DNA of 64,000 bases from Agrobacterium tumefaciens (GCF_013318015.2 NZ_CP115842.1:1797001-1861000); one strand, 5' to 3'; shown: positions 54,029-63,449, counted from the first letter of the stretch. The notes: generated from the letters alone by a model not told the origin. Translations and numbers: made by a program.

Positions 54029-55188
54029 CATTCATCCCCTATGGCAGGCAAGATATTCAAGAGAGCGATATTGATGCTGTTGTCGAAGTTCTAAAGTCTG
54101 ACTTTCTCACGCAGGGGCCTACTGTGCCGTCATTTGAGGGAAAAATCGCACAATACTGCGACGTTTCCCATGCGATTGCTGTAAATAGCGCTACTTCCGC
54201 TCTTCATATAGCATGCCTTGCCTTAGGACTGGGCCCAGGAGATACGCTCTGGACAACGCCCATAACTTTTGTTGCGTCCGCAAATTGCGCCCTCTACTGC
54301 GGCGCCAAAGTTGATTTCGTTGACATCGATAACGACAGCTATAATCTTTCTCCTGAAGCTCTGGAGGTGAAACTAATCAGCGCGGCGAAGAAACGCTGCC
54401 TACCAAAAATCGTTGTGGCAGTTCATCTCTGCGGACAACCCTGCGATCTAAAAGCAATTCACAGACTGTCTCAAAAATATGGCTTCTCTGTCATAGAGGA
54501 TGCATCACATGCCATAGGCGCACGATATGAAGGTGAACCTATAGGAAGCTGCCGATATAGCGATATTGCTGTATTTAGTTTTCATCCCGTCAAAATTATC
54601 ACTTCTGCCGAAGGTGGCATGGCGGTCACCAACAATTCTGAGTTGGCAACAAAAATGCGGCTGCTACGAAGTCATGGGATCACGCGCGAACCAACGTTGA
54701 TGACGCATGAGCCCGACGGCCCTTGGTACTACCAGCAGATCGAACTTGGCTTTAATTACCGCATGACTGATTTACAAGCGGCACTGGGATTAAGTCAAAT
54801 GACGCGGCTGGACACTTATGTAGAGAAGCGCCATCAGCTAGCAGCAAGATACGACACGAAGCTAAAAGCCTTACCACTAGTGTTGCCCGCCCAGCGCCAA
54901 GACGTCATTTCTGCGCTGCATCTATACGTAGTACGTCTGAGAGTGGAAGAAATAGAGGTTAGTCAACAAGTTGTCTTCAAAAGGATGTTGGGCAGCGGCG
55001 TGGGAGTTAATCTGCACTATATTCCAATACACCTTCAACCTTACTACAAGAGAATGGGTTTTCGCAAGGGTGACTTCCCTGTTTCGGAATCTTACTACGC
55101 TGAGGCTATGTCTATTCCGATTTATCCTTCTATGAGCGTGGATGAGCAAGATGGCGTGATCGGCGCGTTAACCGAGGCTATACGATGA
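54025..55188 (+). CDS. pseC: UDP-4-amino-4,6-dideoxy-N-acetyl-altrosamine transaminase, PseC
   Basis: 387 residues of the DegT/DnrJ/EryC1 PLP aminotransferase family. VNSATSALHIACLALGLGPGD and VIEDASHAIGARYEG line the cofactor site, and the Schiff-base Lys lies in FSFHPVKIITSAEGG, typical of PseC. FNYRMTDLQAALGLSQ follows. It adds the 4-amino group from glutamate. ATGA overlaps link it to both pseB and pseF. Confidence 0.95.
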   Translation: MTFIPYGRQDIQESDIDAVVEVLKSDFLTQGPTVPSFEGKIAQYCDVSHAIAVNSATSALHIACLALGLGPGDTLWTTPITFVASANCALYCGAKVDFVDIDNDSYNLSPEALEVKLISAAKKRCLPKIVVAVHLCGQPCDLKAIHRLSQKYGFSVIEDASHAIGARYEGEPIGSCRYSDIAVFSFHPVKIITSAEGGMAVTNNSELATKMRLLRSHGITREPTLMTHEPDGPWYYQQIELGFNYRMTDLQAALGLSQMTRLDTYVEKRHQLAARYDTKLKALPLVLPAQRQDVISALHLYVVRLRVEEIEVSQQVVFKRMLGSGVGVNLHYIPIHLQPYYKRMGFRKGDFPVSESYYAEAMSIPIYPSMSVDEQDGVIGALTEAIR

Positions 55189-55871
55189 GGGTAGCGATCA
55201 TACCGGCTCGAGCGGGCAGTAAAAGGATACCCAAGAAAAACATTCGGCCTTTTTTTGGCCGCCCGATGATCGCTTGGTCTATAGACGCGGCTTTGGAAAG
55301 CCATTGCTTCGATCGCGTAATCGTTTCGACCGATGATGATCAAATTGCTGAGATTGCGCGCGCGGAAGGAGCGGAGACACCATTTTGTCGGCCGCCCGAG
55401 CTTTCGGACGACGTTGCTGGAACAATGCCTGTTATCGCTCACGCGCTTAATTGGGTCATAGCGCAGGGCTCACACGTGGAGTATGCATGTTGCGTGTACG
55501 CAGCCGCACCATTCATTCGGGCCTCGGCTATTATTGATGGGTGGAATTTACTTCAGCGGGAGGGGTGCGAATATGTATTTACAGCGACAACATTTCCTTC
55601 ACCAATTCAACGCGCAATGCGGATTACCAGTCTTGGCCGAGTGGAGATGCTTTACCCTGAATATAGCTCAACCCGCTCCCAGTGTTTAGAGGAGGCTTAT
55701 CACGATGCTGGCCAATTATATTGGGGCAAGGCAGAGGCATGGCTAGATCAAAAGCCAATTTTTTCGACGTATTCAGCACCGCTCGTCTTGCCTAGATATC
55801 GGGTGCAAGACATCGATACGTTTGAGGACTGGGAACGTGCTGAGCGAATGTTCGAAGCGATAAAGGGGTGA
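55185..55871 (+). CDS. pseF: Pseudaminate cytidylyltransferase, PseF
   Basis: 228 residues. IIPARAGSKRIPKKNIRPFF is the CMP-sugar synthetase signature for CTP binding, followed by GRPMIAWSIDAAL and VSTDDDQIAEIARA. It couples pseudaminic acid to CMP, the last step of donor synthesis. Assignment to PseF rather than NeuA rests on the pse neighbours and on YHDAGQLYWGKAEAWL. Overlaps pseC (ATGA) and pseG (GTGA). Confidence 0.93.
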   Translation: MRVAIIPARAGSKRIPKKNIRPFFGRPMIAWSIDAALESHCFDRVIVSTDDDQIAEIARAEGAETPFCRPPELSDDVAGTMPVIAHALNWVIAQGSHVEYACCVYAAAPFIRASAIIDGWNLLQREGCEYVFTATTFPSPIQRAMRITSLGRVEMLYPEYSSTRSQCLEEAYHDAGQLYWGKAEAWLDQKPIFSTYSAPLVLPRYRVQDIDTFEDWERAERMFEAIKG

Positions 55872-56989
55872 TTGCCATAAGCGGCGCTATAAGAGTAACG
55901 TTCCGCGTGGACGCTTCGCTAGAGATCGGAACAGGTCATGTGGTTCGCTGCCTTACCCTAGCTGAAAGCTTAAGACTAAATGGAAGCGAAGTCCAATTTA
56001 TATCGCGAGAATTAACGGGCAATCTCTGTGATCTGATTGAGGCACATGGATATAAACTTCATCGATTGCCTAAGCCAAGTTTGGAAGGAAAAAATAATAC
56101 AGGATTTCCGCCGCACGCGGCTTGGCTCGGCGTGCCGTGGACGGAAGATGCCCGGCAAACCCAAGCATTTCTTGGTGATGCTGACGCGCCAAATTGGATC
56201 ATAGTGGATCACTATGCACTAGATTACCGTTGGGAGGAAAGGCTTCGCGCCGGTGGGTGTAAGATGTTGGTCATTGATGATCTTGCTGACCGCCAACACT
56301 CTTGCGATGCTTTGTTGGACCAGAATCTTCGGTGCAACATGAAGGAACGATACGTGGGCAAAGTGCCGGATAGCTGCGATCTACTGCTTGGGCCTATGTA
56401 TGCTTTACTCCAAAGCGATTACGCTCGTCTCCGCTCTCAGTGTTTACGAAAGGAAGGCGCCGTTCGAAGAGTTCTCGTCTCATTTGGTGGGGTCGATAAG
56501 GATTGTCTGACTGAGAAAGTACTGTTTGCCCTTGCTCAACTCAACATCCCGACGATCGAAATAGATGTCGTTCTGCCAGCGTCATCGCCCCAGTTCGAGC
56601 GGATTGCTCAATTTGTAGTCAACAAACCCGACATTCGTGTGCATGATCGAGTTCCGAGCCTGGCAGGCTTAATGTTAACGGCCGACCTAGCAATTGGGGC
56701 GGGAGGAACCACGAACTGGGAACGAATGTGTTTTGGATTGCGCGGAGTTGTCATCACAGTTGCAGACAATCAGAAACCAACTGCTAAAGAGCTTGCATCG
56801 AGTGGATTTATTTTATGGTTGGGGGACACTGCAGATGTCAATGAAATGGTACTTATGCAAACGTTAAAAAGGATTCTGAACGAAAAAATTGACGGTAGTT
56901 TGTCGGAGAGACTGATGGCCACTGTTGATGGTCAAGGAGTAAAGCGTGTAACAGATTTGCTTCTAAGCAGCGGAGCTGCGCCAACCTAA
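55868..56989 (+). CDS. pseG: UDP-2,4-diacetamido-2,4,6-trideoxy-altropyranose hydrolase, PseG
   Basis: 373 residues beginning at a GTG that overlaps the pseF stop. GT-B-like fold: VTFRVDASLEIGTGHVVRCL (conserved His of the GxGHxxR loop is the catalytic base), then VIDDLADRQHSCDALLDQNL, RRVLVSFGGVDKDCL and DLAIGAGGTTNWERMCFGL. It removes UDP to free the trideoxy-altrose for PseI. Slightly longer than the usual ~340 residues owing to its C-terminal tail. Confidence 0.92.
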   Translation: MIAISGAIRVTFRVDASLEIGTGHVVRCLTLAESLRLNGSEVQFISRELTGNLCDLIEAHGYKLHRLPKPSLEGKNNTGFPPHAAWLGVPWTEDARQTQAFLGDADAPNWIIVDHYALDYRWEERLRAGGCKMLVIDDLADRQHSCDALLDQNLRCNMKERYVGKVPDSCDLLLGPMYALLQSDYARLRSQCLRKEGAVRRVLVSFGGVDKDCLTEKVLFALAQLNIPTIEIDVVLPASSPQFERIAQFVVNKPDIRVHDRVPSLAGLMLTADLAIGAGGTTNWERMCFGLRGVVITVADNQKPTAKELASSGFILWLGDTADVNEMVLMQTLKRILNEKIDGSLSERLMATVDGQGVKRVTDLLLSSGAAPT

Positions 56990-57134
56990 TCAAAATACAA
57001 GTGGCGGGGGCTTAATTCGAAGCTTTGAATCCGTGAACGGTACTTTTTGAATGTAGTATGCGTTTGCGAAAATTTTGCTTGTATAAAACGCAGCAACTGA
57101 GTTGCGATCTTGGATCTTGTTCAAGACAACGACG

Positions 57135-58190
57135 ATGGATGAGAGAATGTATATCGGAAACAGGCAAATTGGGGCAAATGTAGCTCCCTTTATTATTGCT
57201 GAAATGTCAGGAAATCATAATCAATCTTTGGACCGCGCTCTCCAAATTGTGGATGCGGCTGCGGCAACGGGTGCCGATGCAGTAAAACTGCAAACCTACA
57301 CCCCAGATACTATTACCCTGAACATCAGAACTGACGACTTCAAAATTTCTGACGAAAAAAGCCTTTGGAAAGGTCGAAACTTGCATGACCTTTACAGAGA
57401 TGCGCATACACCGTGGGAATGGCACAAGCCGATCATGGAGCGCGCTCGTTCACATGGTATGATTTGTTTTAGTAGTCCGTTCGACGAAACTGCAGTCGAC
57501 TTTCTTGAAGACCTTGATGTGCCGGCGTATAAAATAGCTTCGTTCGAAAATATACACATTCCTCTTTTAAAGAAAGTTGCGTCGACGCGAAAGCCAATAA
57601 TCGTATCAACAGGGATGGCAAGTATTGCTGAGATTGACGAAGTAGTAGAGACTGTGCGCGAGAATAATGGAGGCGATATAGTCTTATTAAAATGTACAAG
57701 TACGTATCCGGCGACCCCCAAAGACAGCAACATACTCACAATTCCTCATATGAAAAGCCTTTTTCGTTGCGAAATTGGTTTATCTGATCACACCATGGGG
57801 GTTGGAGTTGCGGTAGCCGCGATCGCTCACGGCGCGACGGTGATTGAGAAACACTTTACGTTGTCTCGTGCTGAAGGAGGCGTTGACAGCACTTTTTCAC
57901 TTGAACCGCAAGAGATGACCAATCTAGTTGTTGAGGCCCAGCGTGCGTGGCAATCTTTAGGGGAAATTAGCTATGGACCAACCGCTGCGGAGGAGAAATC
58001 ACTTGCTTTTCGGCGGTCGATATACGTCGCCAAGGACATCGCCGCTGGTGAGATACTTACGCATGAAAACCTACGAATAGTCCGCCCGGCTTTTGGACTT
58101 GCTCCTAAGCATTACGATTTATTGATAGGGCGACAGGCAATTCGTGATACTAAAGCCGGCACACCGGCGACTTGGGGCCTGATAATGTAA
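57135..58190 (+). CDS. pseI: Pseudaminic acid synthase, PseI (NeuB family)
   Basis: 351 residues: a TIM barrel (FIIAEMSGNHNQSLDRALQI, ADAVKLQTYTPDTITL, VLLKCTSTYPATPKDSNI, IGLSDHTMGVGVAVAAIAHG, VIEKHFTLSRAEGGVDSTFS) and a C-terminal SAF antifreeze-like domain (RRSIYVAKDIAAGEILTHEN). It condenses the diacetamido sugar with phosphoenolpyruvate. The GVDSTFSLEP stretch is the PseI/NeuB active loop. The start is uncertain between 57135 and 57147; neither has a strong ribosome site. It is separated from pseG by 145 AT-rich nt. Confidence 0.94.
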   Translation: MDERMYIGNRQIGANVAPFIIAEMSGNHNQSLDRALQIVDAAAATGADAVKLQTYTPDTITLNIRTDDFKISDEKSLWKGRNLHDLYRDAHTPWEWHKPIMERARSHGMICFSSPFDETAVDFLEDLDVPAYKIASFENIHIPLLKKVASTRKPIIVSTGMASIAEIDEVVETVRENNGGDIVLLKCTSTYPATPKDSNILTIPHMKSLFRCEIGLSDHTMGVGVAVAAIAHGATVIEKHFTLSRAEGGVDSTFSLEPQEMTNLVVEAQRAWQSLGEISYGPTAAEEKSLAFRRSIYVAKDIAAGEILTHENLRIVRPAFGLAPKHYDLLIGRQAIRDTKAGTPATWGLIM

Positions 58191-58199
58191 CGGCTAGTT

Positions 58200-58763
58200 T
58201 TAGGCATCAGTCGACTGATGCCATTTTACCTCCCACTCATTCCTGGTGATTCCCAGCAGGACAACATCGTATTTTTGTCCGTGGCGAATGACATGTTCAC
58301 GCCGAACGCCTTCAACTTCAAATCCAAATCGCTTGTGCAGTTTCACGACTTTTTCGTTATATGAAATCACCTCGCAATTTAATTTATCGATTTCGAAATT
58401 TGCGAAAATCATTGAGATAAAGCTGTACTCGAGTGACGCACCTAATCCTTGGCCTTTTAGTTTTTCGGAAACGAAAAATGCCCAGTCCGCCCTTCTATGA
58501 AGCTTACTTATGTTGGAAAGCCCAGCGCCACCGATCAATTCGCCGTGCCTGGAAACACCGAAAAACTCCATACTTGTCGAGTTACGCACTTTCTGCGCCC
58601 AAGCAAGATGTTCATCGACGCATATCACGTGATCTGTATACATGTTTTGGCGTACGAACGGTTGATTCCGAATTTCGAGCAGATCTAGGAGGTTTCCCTC
58701 GCTAAGGGCCGCAAGGGAGATAAATTGCAGATCCTTTTCTAGCCTACTTAATCCGATCCTCAT
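58200..58763 (-). CDS. pseH: Altrosamine 4-N-acetyltransferase, PseH (GNAT)
   Basis: 187 residues of the GNAT fold. LLEIRNQPFVRQNMYTDHVI followed by DEHLAWAQKV is the PseH-typical start; the acetyl-CoA loop is KLKGQGLGASLEYSFIS; C-terminal VVKLHKRFGFEVEGVRREHV is standard. It acetylates the 4-amino group made by PseC. It stands convergent to pseI, 9 nt between stops, so it is expressed from its own promoter, an unusual layout for the pathway's middle step. Confidence 0.87.
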   Translation of the reverse strand: MRIGLSRLEKDLQFISLAALSEGNLLDLLEIRNQPFVRQNMYTDHVICVDEHLAWAQKVRNSTSMEFFGVSRHGELIGGAGLSNISKLHRRADWAFFVSEKLKGQGLGASLEYSFISMIFANFEIDKLNCEVISYNEKVVKLHKRFGFEVEGVRREHVIRHGQKYDVVLLGITRNEWEVKWHQSTDA

Positions 58764-58860
58764 TTAGATAAATCTCCACTTCGCATCAACCCATCGAGAC
58801 GTCGAAAGCCGCCCAGGTATTTATTAAGTTGTTTGCAGGCACGCCAATTACGGGCATTAT

Positions 58861-60597
58861 CTAGCTATTAAGTTTTGAGAAGCGCGTTTCTTCCAAGTAC
58901 CATCTGTGGTTCAGATTAACGAGCATCTCATAATGATCTTGGTTGATGCACTGCTTGATTTGGCCAACCACAAAATCGACGTTACCAACTTGCATATGCT
59001 CAGCATCTAGCGATGTGTAATCCCGTATGGCAAAGTCTCTTGCTACCAAAGCTGGTATTCCTCGTCCGATACCTTCCAGTAATGCGCTTGATCCCATCGA
59101 AACGGAAGTGAACACCATATTAGATAAATTGAGTTCGCGAGTTGTTTCACTCGTAAAAAGAAAGCTATTATTTGGCGGAAGAAATTTTGCTAGCCAGTCT
59201 GCGTCTTCCCAATAGTTTTTAGGTTTTATGTGAAGCTGAAAGCACTCAGGAAGCTGCGATAGCGCCAAAAAATAGCTTCGTAGAGCTTTTTCGTGAGCTT
59301 TACAATCAAGAGTTGGCATTCTGTTGAGCTGATGTGCGCCAGCGAAGAAAATAACGTTGACGGATTTCCCAACTTGGTACCGGTTTGTGCGACAAGGATA
59401 CTCTAGCATAAGCTCAGAATTTACGTCTACGATCTGTGGGCTAACTGCAGCAGACCACGCTCTCTTCGCACTTTCTGTTACCACCATGACGCGGTTTATC
59501 ATGTCACTATTTTGATAATTTACCTGGCATGCGTTTGACGAATGCGGCCATATATTCACGGTACCACCAGAGAGGGTAACGGCGTTGTTAATAAGTGCAC
59601 TCTCAAAAAAAATGTGATCACAAACGTGAGCCTCTTTAATTTCGCTTGCGGCTACAGCTTCGCAGGCGTTTTGCCACGCGGTTATAGACAACGGCGCTAG
59701 GAATCGTAAAAAACAATCGGTCAACTTGGGAACATTGCCCTTACTAGTGTAGATTACATAGTCTTGATGGTCTGTTGCGCGTTCGAACTGAATGGATATT
59801 TCCGTTGGATTATCGTCCTCGCGCCAAAGATATAAATCGTCCCCGGTGGATGGATTAGTGGAATTCCCAAGTATTCCGGTCTCACCGATCAGTCCTAAAA
59901 CCTTTGCGGGGTCGCGTATCCCAATTGAAGAAAACACGTTGCTAAACCTTTTTCGCTGATCGATCGACGTCACACGGGAAGACCACCAGTTCGGATCCGC
60001 AACAAACTGCAACTTTGCCCCATTATTGAAAAAAGTCTCGCCGAAATCCGGAGAACGAGAAGTCAGGAAGACCTTGGCCCCACGGCGCTTTAATTCGACA
60101 GCCAAAATAAGGGGTTCAAGTTCATTGTAGGCCCAGTGTCGCAGACAGGTGACCTTAGGATGATTGATAGGAATAAGGATGGGTGTGTGACCAAATTTTT
60201 TATAGATAAATCTAGCAAGGTGCCTCAATGGTAATATCGTACATATTTCGGTCCAGACTACGAACAGCCAAGCCATTGAGAGAGCTGTGGACTCTTGTGC
60301 TTGATTTGAAGCGCGCTTTGCAAGCCGTTGAGAGAGCCTGTTGGAGAGATTCAGAGCAATATCCGTTCCTCGCGAAGGGTTAAATGAGCCGACTCTGAAT
60401 TCTGACTCCTCATACAGTGAATCCACCATGGCTCTGTCGAGAAACAGTATTTTGTTGTTCTGTTTTTCTGGGAAAAATTTATTTTTAAATAATATTATTT
60501 TCAAATCATCATTCGGAACCGACTTACCTAACTCAAAGGCGAGGTCATTTTTTTTTGTGAATTTTATTATACGCTCTAGTTCAGAAAAAAATTTCAT
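58861..60597 (-). CDS. Large unrecognised protein, probably a glycan-related transferase
   Basis: 578 residues, no signal peptide or clear membrane span, AT-rich codons. I do not recognise the family. By eye it has two alpha/beta halves: LRHWAYNELEPLILAVELKRRGAKVFLTSRSPDFGE, then SVNVIFFAGAHQLNRM and a C-terminal VFTSVSMGSSALLEGIGRGIPALVARDFAI. The last part resembles the donor-binding end of GT-B enzymes (Gly/Ser-rich loop, then an acidic residue and a Pro-Ala-Leu-Val strand). Its place directly behind pseH suggests it could attach pseudaminic acid to the glycan. That is inference from context. Confidence 0.6.
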   Translation of the reverse strand: MKFFSELERIIKFTKKNDLAFELGKSVPNDDLKIILFKNKFFPEKQNNKILFLDRAMVDSLYEESEFRVGSFNPSRGTDIALNLSNRLSQRLAKRASNQAQESTALSMAWLFVVWTEICTILPLRHLARFIYKKFGHTPILIPINHPKVTCLRHWAYNELEPLILAVELKRRGAKVFLTSRSPDFGETFFNNGAKLQFVADPNWWSSRVTSIDQRKRFSNVFSSIGIRDPAKVLGLIGETGILGNSTNPSTGDDLYLWREDDNPTEISIQFERATDHQDYVIYTSKGNVPKLTDCFLRFLAPLSITAWQNACEAVAASEIKEAHVCDHIFFESALINNAVTLSGGTVNIWPHSSNACQVNYQNSDMINRVMVVTESAKRAWSAAVSPQIVDVNSELMLEYPCRTNRYQVGKSVNVIFFAGAHQLNRMPTLDCKAHEKALRSYFLALSQLPECFQLHIKPKNYWEDADWLAKFLPPNNSFLFTSETTRELNLSNMVFTSVSMGSSALLEGIGRGIPALVARDFAIRDYTSLDAEHMQVGNVDFVVGQIKQCINQDHYEMLVNLNHRWYLEETRFSKLNS

Positions 60598-60882
60598 AGG
60601 AGCGGCGCCTCTGCATCTTCTGGAACAAGTGTTCCCTTATTCTAATTCCGGAGCATCCCTTGATTTCCTCGATAAACAAGAAAGCTCAGCGGACGAACTG
60701 GTTTTTGACCATCGCTGATCCGACCGAAAAATACGGAGGATTGGTGCAGATACTCTAATGGGTTTTGGCCTTAAGATGCAACTGGGTGGACACGATAGTC
60801 AGCCGTTTGAAGCCAAGCCGGAAAATCCAGTATCCCCTTTACAGACGCTCGATAGGCGGCAAATCAGCAATTCGCTTAGCGG
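60598..60882. other. Intergenic stretch left of the IS3 element
   Basis: No supported gene. It contains the promoter region of the 578-residue protein (minus). It ends with GCGG at 60879-60882, one copy of the IS3 target duplication. Confidence 0.5.
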
Positions 60883-60895
60883 TGACCTGCCACTG
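60883..60895. repeat. IS3 terminal inverted repeat, left
   Basis: TGACCTGCCACTG, exact reverse complement of 63500-63512; preceded by the GCGG target duplication. Confidence 0.9.
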
Positions 60896-60900
60896 AACTT

Positions 60901-61172
60901 TCATCCAGTGGCGATTAGAGCCCCGGCGGTTTTGAATACGCCAAGTGGCGCGGTGTGAGCAACCGGCGGAAACGCGAAGCTTTCATTTTGCGCAGCGTTG
61001 GAGCCGGTTGCGGCGATGGACCCGGCATAGTCGGCCGGGGTCTGATATCCGAGCGATGAGTGCGGCCGGAAATTGTTGTAATCTTCGGCCCATTCAGCGA
61101 TGGCGCTTCGGGCATGATCGAGGCCGAAGAACAGGCTTTCGTTGAGCAATTCGTCACGCATTCGCCCGTTGA
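60901..61172 (-). pseudogene. IS3 transposase OrfB, 3' part cut off by insertion
   Basis: Reads NGRMRDELLNESLFFGLDHA, then EWAEDYNNFRPHSSLGYQTP to a TGA at 60901: the C-terminus of the rve integrase domain with the catalytic-Glu region's downstream helix. It joins in sense to the 5' part ending VESF at 62532. Confidence 0.9.
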
Positions 61173-61178
61173 TGGGGA

Positions 61179-61190
61179 AGACGGCCCCGC
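61179..61190. repeat. IS1111-type subterminal inverted repeat, left
   Basis: AGACGGCCCCGC, exact reverse complement of 62512-62523, six bases inside the left edge. Confidence 0.85.
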
Positions 61191-61243
61191 TCCGAACCGG
61201 TTGGTCGTATAGTGACGAGCCAACTCAAACAGGAGCCTTTGAT

Positions 61244-62272
61244 ATGATTGCCAGCACAATAGGCCTCGATCTGGCCAAGCATAACTTTCACGTCCATGCG
61301 GTGGATGCCGGGGGCTCAGTGGTTAAAACCGCCGCGCTCCGCCGAAGCGAGATGATCAAGTTCTTTCAGGATGCCAAGCCATGCCTTGTTGGTATGGAAG
61401 CTTGCGCCACAGCGCATCATTGGGCTCGCGAGTTGATGAAGCTCGGCCACGAAGTTAGATTAATCCCTCCTTCGTACGTTAAGCCGTATGTGCGGCGTGG
61501 CGCGAAGAATGACGCCGCCGACGCCGCAGCCATCTGTGAGGCTGTCCGTCGGCCTCACATGCGCTTCGTTCCGATCAAATCCGAATCCAACCAGGCCTTC
61601 CTGATGCTACACCGAGCTCGAGGCCTGCTGGTAAGACAACGGACCATGACAGTATGCGCAATCCGCGCTCACCTTGCTGAATTTGGAATCACCTTTGGTC
61701 AAGGTCGACAACGCATCGAGACCATAATGCCTTCGATAGAGGACGTCGCATCCTCGTTGCCAGAACAAGCTCGGTTCGCATTGAAAAGCCTGATCCGCAT
61801 GGTTGGGGAGTTGAACACGCAGATAGAGGGAATTGAGACAAAGCTGGCAGAGATCGGTCGTTCACATCCAGTCTCAAACCTTCTGTCGTCGATCCCAGGT
61901 GTTGGTCCAATTACATCTACAGCCATCGCGGCGACCGTTCCGGACGCGAGGATGTTCCGCTCTGGCCGAGAGTTTGCCGCCTGGCTGGGCCTGACACCAC
62001 GTCAAAACTCCAGCGGGGGCACAACTCGATTGGGCGGAATCACTAAGCAGGGGGATGCGTACCTACGTCATCTGCTTGTGATCGGTGCCAGGAACATCGT
62101 CCGATATCCAAAGGCTCGAGCGAAGGTCGATGGAGCTTGGATCGACGCTTTACTGCAACGACGGCGTCCTATGATCGTGGCCGTCGCCGTGGCCAACAAG
62201 CTTGCTCGGATCATCTGGGCGATGATGACAAGTGGAGAGATGTTCAGAGAGGCACACGCTAAGACAACGTAA
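61244..62272 (+). CDS. IS110-family (IS1111 group) transposase
   Basis: 342 residues from the ATG at 61244 with AGGAG upstream. The N-terminal RuvC-like DEDD nuclease is intact: TIGLDLAKHNFHVHA (Asp), CLVGMEACATAHHWA (Glu), RRGAKNDAADAAAICEA (two Asp). The C-terminal transposase_20 part has LSSIPGVGPITSTAIAA, FRSGREFAAWLGLTPRQNSS with the Ser nucleophile region, and KQGDAYLRHLLVIGARNIV. No stops or frameshifts, so the element may still be mobile. Confidence 0.93.
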   Translation: MIASTIGLDLAKHNFHVHAVDAGGSVVKTAALRRSEMIKFFQDAKPCLVGMEACATAHHWARELMKLGHEVRLIPPSYVKPYVRRGAKNDAADAAAICEAVRRPHMRFVPIKSESNQAFLMLHRARGLLVRQRTMTVCAIRAHLAEFGITFGQGRQRIETIMPSIEDVASSLPEQARFALKSLIRMVGELNTQIEGIETKLAEIGRSHPVSNLLSSIPGVGPITSTAIAATVPDARMFRSGREFAAWLGLTPRQNSSGGTTRLGGITKQGDAYLRHLLVIGARNIVRYPKARAKVDGAWIDALLQRRRPMIVAVAVANKLARIIWAMMTSGEMFREAHAKTT

Positions 62273-62511
62273 GGCAGCAACCCAAAATCCAGATGGCGTA
62301 AGGTGCAGAAGCAAAAGATGGTCATTCAGCGGAGCTGAGGATCGAGCCTGCCCGGAGAGCTTTAAGCGCCCATTCAAGCGCGACCCGTTGATGAGGCCTC
62401 GATCCGCGTACTCCATCAGGGCCAGCGACCATAGTATCGGTCGCATCTAAAGGCCGTATACATGAACGCACCCGAATGATGACCTAAACTTGCAGAAAGC
62501 CTCTTGCGCCC

Positions 62512-62523
62512 GCGGGGCCGTCT
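62512..62523. repeat. IS1111-type subterminal inverted repeat, right
   Basis: GCGGGGCCGTCT, exact reverse complement of 61179-61190, eight bases inside the right edge. Confidence 0.85.
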
Positions 62524-62531
62524 ATACATGA

Positions 62532-63189
62532 AGCTCTCGACATAGCCGTTTTGCATGGGCTTTCCCGGCGCGATGTAATGCCACTCGACCTTGTGATCCT
62601 TCGACCAGGCAAGGATGGCATTCGAGGTGAGTTCGGTGCCGTTATCGGAGACAATCATTCCGGGCTTGCCGCGTCGTTCGATCAGCATCGTCAGCTCCCG
62701 TGCGACACGGCGGCCGGAGATTGAGGTGTCTGGAATTGCTGCCAGGCATTCACGCGTCACATCATCGACGATGTTGAGCACCCGAAACCTCCGTCCGCAG
62801 GCGAACTGGTCGTGGACGAAATCCAGCGACCAGCGGGCGTTTGCCTTCGCTTCGACCAGGATCGGAGCACGCGTGCCGACAGCACGGCGTCGGGCCTTCC
62901 GCTTGCGTACTGAAAGCCCTTCCTCGCGATACAGCCGATAGATGCGATTGACGCCGGACGGCTCTCCCTCCCGCCGAAGCAGGACGAACAGTCGACGGCA
63001 GCCGAAACGCCGTCGCTCATTAGCCAACTCGCGCAGCCTTGCTCGCAACTCGGTCTCCACCGGTCGGTTCGACCGGTAACGGATCGTCTTGCGATCGGCA
63101 GATATGATCTGGCAGGCCCGCCGTTCCGAAAGCCCCATGACGGTCTTCAGGTGCGTGACGGCTTCACGCTTGGCGGCGGGCCCTACCAT
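62532..63189 (-). pseudogene. IS3 transposase OrfB, 5' part
   Basis: Reads REAVTHLKTVMGLSERRACQ, the HTH_21 region RRFGCRRLFVLLRREG, then the rve core with RWSLDFVHDQFACG (first Asp), MIVSDNGTELTS (second Asp) and QNGYVESF, where it is cut by the IS1111-type insertion. Overlaps orfA by 7 nt, fitting the usual -1 frameshift production of OrfAB. Confidence 0.9.
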
Positions 63190-63449
63190 TTTTTTTGGAG
63201 AAGCTCGCGGAGTGCGGCCGCATCAAGCATCTGTTCGGCGAGCAGCTTCTTCAGCCTGGCGTTCTCGTCCTCAAGCGCCTTCAGCCGCTTCGCCTCAGAG
63301 ACCTCCATGCCGCCGTATTTGGCTTTCCAGTTGTAAAACGTTGCTTCTGAAATTCCATGCCTGCGGCAAAGGTCGGCCACCTTCGCGCCAGCCTCCTGCT
63401 CCTTCAACACCGCAATAATCTGCTCTTCCGTAAATCGCTGCTTCTTCAT
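63183..63449 (-). CDS. IS3 transposase OrfA
   Basis: 88 residues: KKQRFTEEQIIAVLKEQEAG, CRRHGISEATFYNWKAKYGG (helix-turn-helix), and a leucine zipper SEAKRLKALEDENARLKKLL. Complete and undamaged. It binds the terminal repeats, but its OrfB partner is split, so the element can no longer move by itself. Confidence 0.92.
   Translation of the reverse strand: MKKQRFTEEQIIAVLKEQEAGAKVADLCRRHGISEATFYNWKAKYGGMEVSEAKRLKALEDENARLKKLLAEQMLDAAALRELLQKKW

Larger units (their letters stand above)
61173..62531 (+). mobile_element. Intact IS110/IS1111-type insertion sequence
   Basis: About 1,359 bp inserted in the IS3 orfB. Edges follow from the uninterrupted orfB sequence; TGA occurs at both junctions, so the exact edge is ambiguous by three bases. 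Subterminal 12-bp inverted repeats AGACGGCCCCGC (61179-61190) and its complement (62512-62523) are a mark of the IS1111 subgroup. One full transposase gene is inside. Confidence 0.88.
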
